DNA of 64,000 nucleotides, taken from NCBI GenBank assembly GCA_944384235.1, contig CALWSP010000001.1, positions 124,001 through 188,000 of the forward strand, given 5' to 3'. Below, piece by piece: positions 24,975 through 32,317 of this stretch. This stretch comes from an uncultured Clostridia bacterium (GTDB lineage Bacteria; Bacillota; Clostridia; Lachnospirales; CAG-274). The notes beneath the pieces were generated by a model. That model did not search any database. It had not been told where the DNA came from and saw nothing but the letters and a program-made list of their open reading frames with translations. Position 1 is the first letter of the stretch. Every line of letters starts with the position of its first letter. A program made the translations under genes and the position numbers.

Positions 24975-26393
24975 CTAAAATCTAAAATCTCTTTCGCCGT
25001 TATGTATATTTTTAAGGTAATCAACAACAATAGATTTTACTTTTTCATTTGGAATAGTTTCTAGCTGTTCTTTTATTAGTTTTTCGCCAATTTGTTTTGT
25101 ATCTTCACTTGCATAATCTTCCAAATATTCTTTTAACGTCATAAGAGCGTTAGGATTGCAACAATTTTGTATTTGACCAGATTTACAAAGGCTCATAAAC
25201 CTATCGCCAGTTCTACCTTCTCGATAGCAAGCTGTGCAAAAGCTAGGAATATAGCCAAGTTTCATTAGCCAATTTACAATTTCGTCAAGAGTTCTTGTAT
25301 CATCAACATCAAATTGAGCTGAGTTTTCTTCTTCTGGCTCTGCTTCATAATAGCCACCAACACTTGTTTTAGAGCCACCACTAAGCTGAGAAACGCCAAG
25401 GTGTAGAACTTTTTCTCTTGTTTTCTGGTTTTCTCTTGTAGAAACTATCATACCAGTGTATGGAACTGAAATTCTTATACAAGCTACAATTTTTTCAAAA
25501 ATTTCATCGTTTATTGAATCTGTAAATTCGTCAGGGTTTATATCATCAGCAGGTCTAATTCTTGGAACACTTATTGTATGAGGGCCAACGCCATAAACTT
25601 CTTCAAGGTGTTCTGCATGCATTAAAAGGCCAGCAAATTCATATCTATATTTTTCAAGGCCAAACAACACGCCAAGGCCAACATCGTCAATTCCACCTTG
25701 CATAGCTCTATCCATAGCTTCTGTGTGATATGCGTAGTTATGTTTTGGGCCTGTTGGGTGGAGTTTTTCATAGCTTTCTTTATGGTATGTTTCTTGGAAC
25801 AATATATATGTGCCTATTCCAGCATCTTTTAGTTTTTTATAGTTTTCAACTGTTGTTGCCGCAATGTTTACATTTACTCGTCTTATTGCACCATTTTTAT
25901 GGTTTATGCTATATATTGTTTTTATACAATCTAAAATGTATTCGATAGGGTTATTTATTGGGTCTTCTCCTGCTTCAATTGCAAGGCGTTTATGGCCCAT
26001 ATCTTGCAAAGCTATTACTTCTTTTGCAACTTCCTCTTGGGTTAATTTTTTTCTTGCAATATTTTTATTTTTTGCGTGGTATGGGCAATAAACACAGCCA
26101 TTTACACAATAGTTAGAAAGATAGAGTGGGGCAAACATTACAATTCTATTGCCGTAAAAATCTTTCTTAATTTGTTCTGCAAGAGCATATATTTCCTTTA
26201 TTTTTTCTTTATTTTCACAAGCAAGAAGAACTGACGCTTCTCTATGATTTAAACCTTTTCTTTCTTTAGCCTTATTTATTATTTTATCTATAAGGTCAAG
26301 GTTATTTTTGTTTTCGTCAGCATATTTTAGTGTGTCAAGAATTTCTTCGTTTGAAATGAACTCTTCTGCTTTTAATGATTTTGGGTTATACAT
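24975..26393 (-). CDS. hydG: [FeFe] hydrogenase maturase HydG (radical SAM tyrosine lyase)
   Basis: 472 residues. The radical-SAM CX3CX2C motif is at C96, C100, C103 (YCVNGCVYCPY). The C-terminal auxiliary cluster motif lies in CTACYREGRTGDRFMSLCK...NCCNPNAL. It cleaves tyrosine to p-cresol and makes the CO and CN ligands of the H-cluster. Adjacent to hydF and a TM1266-type regulator; hydE is not in this stretch. Confidence 0.97.
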   Translation of the reverse strand: MYNPKSLKAEEFISNEEILDTLKYADENKNNLDLIDKIINKAKERKGLNHREASVLLACENKEKIKEIYALAEQIKKDFYGNRIVMFAPLYLSNYCVNGCVYCPYHAKNKNIARKKLTQEEVAKEVIALQDMGHKRLAIEAGEDPINNPIEYILDCIKTIYSINHKNGAIRRVNVNIAATTVENYKKLKDAGIGTYILFQETYHKESYEKLHPTGPKHNYAYHTEAMDRAMQGGIDDVGLGVLFGLEKYRYEFAGLLMHAEHLEEVYGVGPHTISVPRIRPADDINPDEFTDSINDEIFEKIVACIRISVPYTGMIVSTRENQKTREKVLHLGVSQLSGGSKTSVGGYYEAEPEEENSAQFDVDDTRTLDEIVNWLMKLGYIPSFCTACYREGRTGDRFMSLCKSGQIQNCCNPNALMTLKEYLEDYASEDTKQIGEKLIKEQLETIPNEKVKSIVVDYLKNIHNGERDFRF

Positions 26394-26449
26394 TTTTTTC
26401 TCCTTTCTTTAGGGGCAGACTTATAGCCTTATCCATCAGACAAAAATTT

Positions 26450-26689
26450 TTATTGGTAGATTGTTTTAGTGCTTACATTTTCTAACTGGCCAAGTTTACC
26501 AGAAAGAGCGTTTATGATGTCATTTGGGGCATCTATTGCAACACTTATTATATTAATAGACTTATTTTTGTATGGAATTCCCATACGACCTATTATATAC
26601 TCTCCATAGTTATGTAAAATGGAGTTTATTTCGTTTGCAGCCTCAAAGTCTTTAACAACTATTCCTATTAAAGCTACTCTTGTTTCCAT
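26450..26689 (-). CDS. Iron-only hydrogenase system regulator (TM1266 family)
   Basis: 79 residues with the ACT/NikR-like fold pattern of the putative hydrogenase regulator family (RVALIGIVV, YIIGRMGIPY, ISVAIDAP, LSGKLGQLENVSTKTIY). It is typically encoded beside hydE/F/G, as here, 56 bp upstream of hydG. Effector and exact action are unknown. AAAGGAGG site before ATG. Confidence 0.88.
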   Translation of the reverse strand: METRVALIGIVVKDFEAANEINSILHNYGEYIIGRMGIPYKNKSINIISVAIDAPNDIINALSGKLGQLENVSTKTIYQ

Positions 26690-26778
26690 ATTTATACCTC
26701 CTTTTATTTAATTAAAATTAATTTAAAGTTATAAAAATATTATACAACTTTTTTTAAAATATTACAATAATTAATAAG

Positions 26779-26803
26779 AAAAAAAGGCTCAACTGAGCCT
26801 TTT
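26779..26803 (-). terminator. Terminator after the downstream htrA paralogue
   Basis: Stem GGCTC/GAGCC extended by A-T pairs, with a T7 tract on the minus strand; it overlaps the last codons of the protease gene. Confidence 0.85.
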
Positions 26804-27947
26804 AAAATGTTGATGATTTACTTTCCATCATTTTTATTGTGATTGTTTTAGTTTGACCATTTCTTACAACTGTCATTTTAACAGTTTGGCCAACTTTTGT
26901 TTCTTTTACAGCACTTACAAGCTGTTCTGTTGAGAAAATAGGAGTGTTATTAAAAGATGTGATTAAATCGCCAGCTTTTAATTCAGAATAGCTTGCACTG
27001 CCACCAGGAATAATTTCTTGAATTAAAACACCTGCTTGTGGAAGATTATTTTGTTTTGCGACATCTTCTGAAATGCTTGTTATATAAACGCCTAAAGTAG
27101 GTGTGTTTGTGCTATTCATAAGCTCTTCTATTATTGGCTTTGCAACATTAGAAGAAATGCTATATCCAATTCCTTCAACTGTTGTCATTGAGATTTTGGC
27201 AGTGTTTATGCCTATAACTTGGCCTTTACTATTAACTAAAGCACCACCGCTATTACCTGGGTTTATAGCTGCATCTGTTTGCAAAACTGTTAGTTTTGAA
27301 CCATCTATTGTTACATCTTTAGCTTGAGAGCTTAAAATTCCTTTTGTTGCTGTGTTTCCTTCGCCTAATGCGTTACCTATTGCTATAACTGTTTCTCCAA
27401 CAGCAACTGACTCAGAATCACCAAATTCTGCAACTTGAACGTTTTTAACACCTGCTTTAGATAAATCTGAAAGGGAAACAGAAATTACAGCTAGGTCTGA
27501 ATTTTGGTCTTTACCTACAAGTTTTGCTTTAACAAGGTCACATTCGTTTAAGGAAATTGTTACATTTGAAGCTCCTGAAACTACGTGATAGTTTGTTACG
27601 ATATAAGCATTTTGGCTATCTTTATAAAAGACTATGCCAGAGCCTGCACCTTCGCTTTGATATGCTTGGTTGAAAAAGTCTACACCTTCTGTTATTGATG
27701 TTATGCAAGCGATAGATGGTTTAACTTTTTTAATGATTTCAACTGTATTTTTTGAAGCTTCGTCCATTGTTACTGAAATAGCGTCTAAATTATCTAAATC
27801 GTTAGTTGAAGAAACTTCGTTTTTATTATCTGAAAACTTTATTTGAGTTATTAGTGTTGTGGAAAGGGGAATGGCTGTTCCAACGCCAAAACCTACAACT
27901 CCACACAAAACAACAGCTAATACAGTTTTTTGGATATATCTTTTCAT
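26802..27947 (-). CDS. HtrA/DegP-like serine protease with PDZ domain (copy 2)
   Basis: 381 residues. Membrane anchor (about 8-30), trypsin-like domain with the triad His in TNYHVVSG, Asp in NSDLAVIS and Ser in NPGNSGGALV, then one PDZ domain (about 285-375). A membrane-tethered extracytoplasmic protease/chaperone for misfolded secreted proteins. It lies 18 bp downstream of a paralogue with the same architecture, so this looks like a tandem duplication in one operon. Confidence 0.94.
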   Translation of the reverse strand: MKRYIQKTVLAVVLCGVVGFGVGTAIPLSTTLITQIKFSDNKNEVSSTNDLDNLDAISVTMDEASKNTVEIIKKVKPSIACITSITEGVDFFNQAYQSEGAGSGIVFYKDSQNAYIVTNYHVVSGASNVTISLNECDLVKAKLVGKDQNSDLAVISVSLSDLSKAGVKNVQVAEFGDSESVAVGETVIAIGNALGEGNTATKGILSSQAKDVTIDGSKLTVLQTDAAINPGNSGGALVNSKGQVIGINTAKISMTTVEGIGYSISSNVAKPIIEELMNSTNTPTLGVYITSISEDVAKQNNLPQAGVLIQEIIPGGSASYSELKAGDLITSFNNTPIFSTEQLVSAVKETKVGQTVKMTVVRNGQTKTITIKMMESKSSTF

Positions 27948-27965
27948 TTTAAACCACCTACCTTG

Positions 27966-29309
27966 TTAAAATTGCTCGTTTTGGTTTTGTAAAGTTGCAC
28001 TAATGCTTATTTCTTGTCTACCATTTCTTATAACTGTTAAGTTAATTGTATCTCCAGATTTATGTTTAGATATTTCTTGAGAAAGAGTTTCAATGTTTGA
28101 AATTGCAACTCCGCCTATTGCAGTTATTATATCAGTTTGTTGCAAGCCAGCTTTTTCTGCTGCTGAGCCATCTTCAACTTTACTTACAAAGACACCTGGA
28201 ATTTTTATGCCATAAATTTTTTCAAATGTTTCATCTATTGTGTAGCCTTGAATGCCTAAATATGGTTTATCTACTGTTCCGTTTTTCATTAAAGTTTCAA
28301 TTACAGTTTTTGCATAGTTTGTTGGAATTGCAAAGCCTATTCCCTCTACTGCATCGCTTGAAAGTTTTGCAGTGTTTATGCCTATAACTTCGCCAGATGT
28401 ATTAACCAAAGCACCACCACTATTACCTGGGTTTATGGCTGCATCTGTTTGAAGAACTGTCATTGTTTTTCCGTCTATATTTATTTCTTTATTTTCTGCA
28501 CTTATAATTCCTAAAGTGGCTGTTTTTCCAAGGCCTAAAGCATTTCCTATTGGAATAACATTTTCGCCTACTTGAACATTATCTGAGTTACCAAACTTAG
28601 CTGCATTAACTTCGGAAATTCCAGCGTTTGTTAAATCTGATTTTAAGACTGAAATTACAGCTAGGTCAGAAGCAGCATCTTTACCAACTAGTTTTGCATT
28701 TACTTGCTCTTTACCAGTTATTGAAATAGTTACTGAAGTTGCATCTTCTACAACGTGGTTATTTGTTACAATATATACTTTATCTTTATCTACCTGATAG
28801 ATTATGCCAGAGCCTGCACCTTCGCTTTCGTAAGTTTGGCCAAACCAATTTGTTGTTGACTGTGTTTTAATTGAAATATTTACAATTGAATTTTCAACAC
28901 TTTCTACAACCTTTGCTATGCTATCTTCTGAAGCAACCAAATTTGTGTTAGATATATTAGTTGTGTTTGAAGACAGTTTTGAAAAGCTAAAATCTCCAGT
29001 TATTGCATTTGAAAGAGCCTTTGATGTATTTAAGCCAAGTCCTAAGCTATATCCTAGGGCAGAACCACAAGCTATTGCACCAATTAAGCCACAAGCTATT
29101 GCTTTTTTATAGGAATATTTTACTTTTGGTTCTTCTTCTTTTAATTCGTTCTCAAGTTCAACTTCTGAATTATTATTTGAAAAATCTTCTATTATTTCAA
29201 CATCAAAATCATCTGAAGAATTTGTATTATTAACATCATTACCAAAAGTGTTAAAATTTTCGTTGTTTTCTTGGTTATTTAAGTTATTATTTTCAAAGTC
29301 TTTATTCAT
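27966..29309 (-). CDS. htrA: HtrA/DegP-like serine protease with PDZ domain (copy 1)
   Basis: 447 residues. An Asn/Glu-rich cytoplasmic tail (about 1-68), one TM helix (about 70-92), protease domain with His in TNNHVVED, Asp in ASDLAVIS and Ser in NPGNSGGALV, and a C-terminal PDZ (about 345-440). Same role as its neighbour; both triads are intact. First gene of the pair, preceded by a CssR-like tandem octamer and an extended -10. Confidence 0.95.
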   Translation of the reverse strand: MNKDFENNNLNNQENNENFNTFGNDVNNTNSSDDFDVEIIEDFSNNNSEVELENELKEEEPKVKYSYKKAIACGLIGAIACGSALGYSLGLGLNTSKALSNAITGDFSFSKLSSNTTNISNTNLVASEDSIAKVVESVENSIVNISIKTQSTTNWFGQTYESEGAGSGIIYQVDKDKVYIVTNNHVVEDATSVTISITGKEQVNAKLVGKDAASDLAVISVLKSDLTNAGISEVNAAKFGNSDNVQVGENVIPIGNALGLGKTATLGIISAENKEINIDGKTMTVLQTDAAINPGNSGGALVNTSGEVIGINTAKLSSDAVEGIGFAIPTNYAKTVIETLMKNGTVDKPYLGIQGYTIDETFEKIYGIKIPGVFVSKVEDGSAAEKAGLQQTDIITAIGGVAISNIETLSQEISKHKSGDTINLTVIRNGRQEISISATLQNQNEQF

Positions 29310-29336
29310 TTTATAACCTCCCTTTTGCTTTTCTTT

Positions 29337-29380
29337 ATTTTAGCATAAAAAAAAATAAATGTGTGAACAAAGTGTGAACA
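29337..29380 (-). promoter_or_regulatory. htrA promoter with CssR-like tandem octamer
   Basis: On the minus strand TGTTCACA occurs twice at 11-bp spacing (29373-29380 and 29362-29369). It overlaps the -35 position of a promoter with extended -10 TGCTAAAAT (-10 hexamer 29337-29342) and no -35 consensus. The B. subtilis CssR regulator of htrA/htrB uses tandem TTTTCACA-type octamers; activation here is inferred. Confidence 0.5.
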
Positions 29381-29549
29381 TTTTATGTTTATTGCATTTT
29401 TAATTTAGATTTAATCATTAATTAATAATTATATAATTAAGGTTTAATAAAAATTATCTTTTTGTATTAATTTTTAATTCAATTTTTAGTTTAACCAAAA
29501 ACTTTATTAATACATATAATAAATTATAAAATTTAATTTAGGTGGATAT

Positions 29550-30080
29550 ATGAGAATATTTATAGATGCTGGGCACGGAGGTTCAAACCCTGGAGCTATT
29601 GGAGTTAATGGAGTTAAAGAGGCTAATGTAAACCTTGATGTGGCTTTAAAAACTGGCAGGCTATTACAAGCTGAGGGGTATGTTGTGAACTTTTCAAGAA
29701 CTAGCGATGTTAATGTTAGTTTAAGTGAAAGGGCTAGGTTAGCAAACGAATGGAATGCTGATTATTTTGTTAGTATACATTGTAATTCCAATGTGAACCC
29801 AATATACAAGGGGACAGAAACTTTTTATTACAGAGAAAACACAATTGCAAGCAGTTTTGCTGAGGTTGTGAACACAGCTTTAGTAAATGAAATAGGGACT
29901 AGAAACCTTGGAACTTTTCAGGCTAATTTTGCTGTTTTAAGAAGAACTAGAATGCCTGCTATTTTAGTTGAGCTTGCTTTTTTAAGCAACCCAGAAGAAG
30001 CTAATTTATTAGCCACAGAAAGTTTTAGGCAAAAATGTGCCATTGGAATATCAAGAGGAGTTATAGACTTTACAAGTTAA
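29550..30080 (+). CDS. N-acetylmuramoyl-L-alanine amidase (Amidase_3)
   Basis: 176 residues, a bare catalytic domain. Zn ligands: His in DAGHGG (N-terminus), Glu in GVKEANVNLD, His in SIHCNS; catalytic Glu in LVELAFLSN. It cleaves the lactyl-amide link between MurNAc and L-Ala. There is no signal peptide or binding domain, so it acts either in the cytoplasm or mother cell, or after release by lysis; a germination/sporulation role is possible. AGGTGG site before ATG. Confidence 0.92.
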   Translation: MRIFIDAGHGGSNPGAIGVNGVKEANVNLDVALKTGRLLQAEGYVVNFSRTSDVNVSLSERARLANEWNADYFVSIHCNSNVNPIYKGTETFYYRENTIASSFAEVVNTALVNEIGTRNLGTFQANFAVLRRTRMPAILVELAFLSNPEEANLLATESFRQKCAIGISRGVIDFTS

Positions 30081-30105
30081 AGGGCTGTCATTTGACAGCC
30101 CTTTT
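30079..30105. terminator. Bidirectional terminator (amidase / 77-aa gene)
   Basis: AAAGGGCTGTCA/TGACAGCCCTTT stem with T run on both sides. Confidence 0.9.
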
Positions 30106-30337
30106 AAAACAATGTGCTATTTCCGTGGTTTATTCCATCTGGAGTTATTGACATTCTAGCTCTTTTTTCATTTGTCATTAAAATTTCTATTAAACCTTGG
30201 TTTTCTAAATTTTTAAGTGCTATTAAAATTTTTTCTATTTCAGATGTAGTGGCATTTTTAAAATTGTATGTGTATATATCTCCTCCAGTTATGTAGGATT
30301 GATAAACTCTTTCAAAAATCTTATCTTCTAATGTCAT
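30104..30337 (-). CDS. Hypothetical protein, 77 aa, winged-helix-like
   Basis: I do not recognise the family. The sequence reads as helix-helix-helix-beta wing (ATTSEIEKILIALKNLENQGLIEILMTNEKRARMSITPDGI), resembling a small winged-helix DNA-binding fold, and ends in NHGNSTLF. A GAGGT site 8 nt before ATG supports expression. No neighbour on the same strand hints at function. Confidence 0.6.
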   Translation of the reverse strand: MTLEDKIFERVYQSYITGGDIYTYNFKNATTSEIEKILIALKNLENQGLIEILMTNEKRARMSITPDGINHGNSTLF

Positions 30338-30596
30338 AAACTTACCTCTAAAAAATTATTTTATAATGTTATAATTATATTATATTTGATAAAATAAAAA
30401 ATTGCAATATGTGAATTTAAAACTTAAAATAAAAATGTTTTGTGTATTAATTTTAAATATTTTGAAGATATTTAAAATAAGTTTATAAAAAATTAATAAA
30501 AAAATCAAAAATAGGGAATATATGTTGACTATGTTGTTTTTTGCAAATATAATTAAAATGTAAAAATTAACACATAAATCAAAGGAGGATTTATCT
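30338..30596. other. A/T-rich intergenic region before the purine permease
   Basis: It holds an 11-bp inverted repeat (ATTTTAAATAT at 30450-30460, ATATTTAAAAT at 30468-30478) and the promoter TTGACT-N17-TATAAT (30525-30553). I looked for a purine riboswitch; the predicted leader is only about 37 nt, so none fits. Confidence 0.6.
30525..30553 (+). promoter_or_regulatory. Promoter of the NCS2 permease gene
   Basis: TTGACT, 17-bp spacer, TATAAT. Confidence 0.8.
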
Positions 30597-31991
30597 ATGT
30601 TTGAAAGGTTATTCAAACTAAAAGAACATAATACTGATGTTAAGACAGAAGTTCTTGCTGGTATTACTGTTTTTATGACTATGGCCTACATTTTGGCTGT
30701 TAACCCTAATATCTTAGCTGACGCAGGTATGAACCAAAACGGTGTATTTATTGCAACTGCTCTTGCTTCGTTTGTGGGTACATTATTAATGGCTTTATTA
30801 GCTAACTATCCTTTTGCTTTAGCTCCAGGTATGGGTCTTAACGCTTATTTTGCTTATACTGTTGTTATTGGTATGGGGTATAGTTGGGAAACAGCTTTAA
30901 CTGCGGTTTTTGTTGAAGGTATAATTTTTATTTTATTATCTTTAACTAATGTTAGAAGTGCTATTTTTAATGCAATTCCTATGACTTTAAAAACAGCTGT
31001 TTCTGTTGGTATTGGTTTATACATTGCTATTATTGGTTTAAAAAATGCTAACATAGTTGTAGATGGCTTAAGTTTATTTAGTTTTGATGGATACAACATT
31101 GCTAACGGCCTTGAAACTGGTGTGGTTGGTATGAGTGATGTTGGTATTACTGTTTTACTTGCTATTATTGGCACAATTATTACTGCTGTTTTAGTTGCTA
31201 AAAATGTTAAAGGCAACATTTTACTTGGTATTTTAATTACTTGGGTATTAGGTATTATTTGTCAAATTGCTGGTCTTTATGTTCCTAATGAGGCTAATGG
31301 TTTTTATTCTTTAATTCCAAGTGGAATTATTAGCTTTAATTTTAGTGATTTAGGTGATGTTTGCTTTAAAGTTAGGTTTTCAGAAGTTTTACAAAGTAAA
31401 GGCAACATTATTAACTTTATTGTTGTTGTTTTTGCTTTCTTGTTTGTTGACCTTTTTGATACAATAGGTACTTTGATTGGTGTTTCTTCAAAGGCTGGTT
31501 TACTTGACAAAGATGGAAAGTTACCAAGAATTAAAGGAGCGTTATTATCTGACGCTATTGCAACAACTTTTGGTGCTTTAGTTGGTACTTCAACAACTAC
31601 TACATATATTGAAAGTGCTTCTGGTGTTACAGAGGGTGGTAGAACGGGTTTAACTGCTTTAGTTACAGCTATTTTATTTGGTCTTTCTTTATTTTTCTCA
31701 CCTATATTTTTAGCTATTCCATCTTTTGCAACTGCTCCTGCACTTGTTATAGTTGGTTTTTATATGATAACTAACATTGTGAACATTGATTTTAGTGATA
31801 TGTTTGAGGCAATTCCTGCTTATATAGCTATGATTGCTATGCCATTTTTCTCAAGTATTGCTGAGGGTATATCTATGGGTGTAATTTCTTATGCAGTTTT
31901 ATACACTGTAAACCCTAAGAAAGGAAATAAACTTAGTGTTGTTATGTATATTTTAGCTATTTTATTTATTGCTAAATATATTTTACTTTAA
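30597..31991 (+). CDS. NCS2-family purine permease (AzgA/PbuG type)
   Basis: 464 residues, about 12-14 membrane helices. AzgA-like signatures: EVLAGITVFMTMAYILAVNP at the N-terminus, APGMGLNAYFAY, and the C-terminal LFDTIGTLIGV and TSTTTTYIESASGVTEGGRTGL. It should import hypoxanthine, guanine or adenine with H+. AAAGGAGG site before ATG. Monocistronic, with terminator. Confidence 0.93.
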   Translation: MFERLFKLKEHNTDVKTEVLAGITVFMTMAYILAVNPNILADAGMNQNGVFIATALASFVGTLLMALLANYPFALAPGMGLNAYFAYTVVIGMGYSWETALTAVFVEGIIFILLSLTNVRSAIFNAIPMTLKTAVSVGIGLYIAIIGLKNANIVVDGLSLFSFDGYNIANGLETGVVGMSDVGITVLLAIIGTIITAVLVAKNVKGNILLGILITWVLGIICQIAGLYVPNEANGFYSLIPSGIISFNFSDLGDVCFKVRFSEVLQSKGNIINFIVVVFAFLFVDLFDTIGTLIGVSSKAGLLDKDGKLPRIKGALLSDAIATTFGALVGTSTTTTYIESASGVTEGGRTGLTALVTAILFGLSLFFSPIFLAIPSFATAPALVIVGFYMITNIVNIDFSDMFEAIPAYIAMIAMPFFSSIAEGISMGVISYAVLYTVNPKKGNKLSVVMYILAILFIAKYILL

Positions 31992-32016
31992 TTTTTAATT
32001 TAATAAAATGTGATTT

Positions 32017-32050
32017 AAAGGGCTATTTTGTTGAAAATAGTCCTTTTTTT
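32017..32050 (+). terminator. Terminator after the NCS2 permease
   Basis: AAAGGGCTATTTT/AAAATAGTCCTTT stem, loop GTTG, T7 tract. Confidence 0.9.
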
Positions 32051-32081
32051 GTAAAAAAATAAAAAAATTTCAAAAAACCTA

Positions 32082-32110
32082 TTGACAAGGTGGAAATTAT
32101 ATTGTATAAT
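32082..32110 (+). promoter_or_regulatory. Consensus promoter of the NEAT-like gene
   Basis: TTGACA, 17-bp spacer, TATAAT: a perfect sigma-A promoter, so strong unless repressed. It gives a leader of about 200 nt. Confidence 0.88.
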
Positions 32111-32134
32111 GCTAACTAAGTTAGAGAAAGCTAA
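32111..32134. promoter_or_regulatory. DtxR/IdeR-like operator 1
   Basis: CTAACTAAGTTAG dyad (32112-32124) followed by a GCTAA half site, abutting the -10 and covering the start site; a bound repressor would block transcription. Confidence 0.5.
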
Positions 32135-32268
32135 TTGATTTTAATTGCCATAGTAAAGTCAATTATAACCTTTGAAATTTAATATGCAAATTACAATATA
32201 AGGAATAGTCTTTTTTTGGCTATTCCTTATATTGTAAAAAGATTTTTGGTTATTACCAACAATCTTTT
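32133..32268 (+). ncRNA. Three-hairpin 5' leader
   Basis: Hairpin 1: AATTGATTTTA (32133-32143) with TAAAGTCAATT (32154-32164). Hairpin 2: an 18-bp perfect stem (32191-32208 with 32220-32237, loop 11 nt). Hairpin 3: AAAAGATT/AATCTTTT (32237-32244/32261-32268) with inner TTGGT/ACCAA. None has a T tract, so they are not simple terminators. Confidence 0.45.
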
Positions 32269-32282
32269 ATTTTTTAAAAGTA

Positions 32283-32300
32283 AGTTAGCCTAAGCTAACT
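32283..32300. promoter_or_regulatory. DtxR/IdeR-like operator 2
   Basis: AGTTAGCCTAAGCTAACT, a near-perfect dyad containing GTTAGCCTAA, the core of the DtxR consensus. It lies 7 bp before the AGGAGG ribosome site. Confidence 0.6.
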
Positions 32301-32317
32301 AAAAATTAGGAGGAAAT

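Larger units (their letters stand above)
31992..32317 (+). other. Long leader region of the NEAT-like gene
   Basis: 326 bp without a protein gene. It contains, in order, the permease terminator, a full-consensus promoter, a DtxR-like dyad, three successive hairpins, and a second DtxR-like dyad just before the ribosome site; each is listed separately. Confidence 0.8.

Noticed and set aside
30338..30596. Purine riboswitch before the NCS2 permease
   Set aside because: The promoter leaves a leader of about 37 nt and the conserved aptamer loops are not present.
32191..32237. Intrinsic terminator in the NEAT-gene leader
   Set aside because: The 18-bp hairpin is followed by A residues, not a T tract, on either strand.
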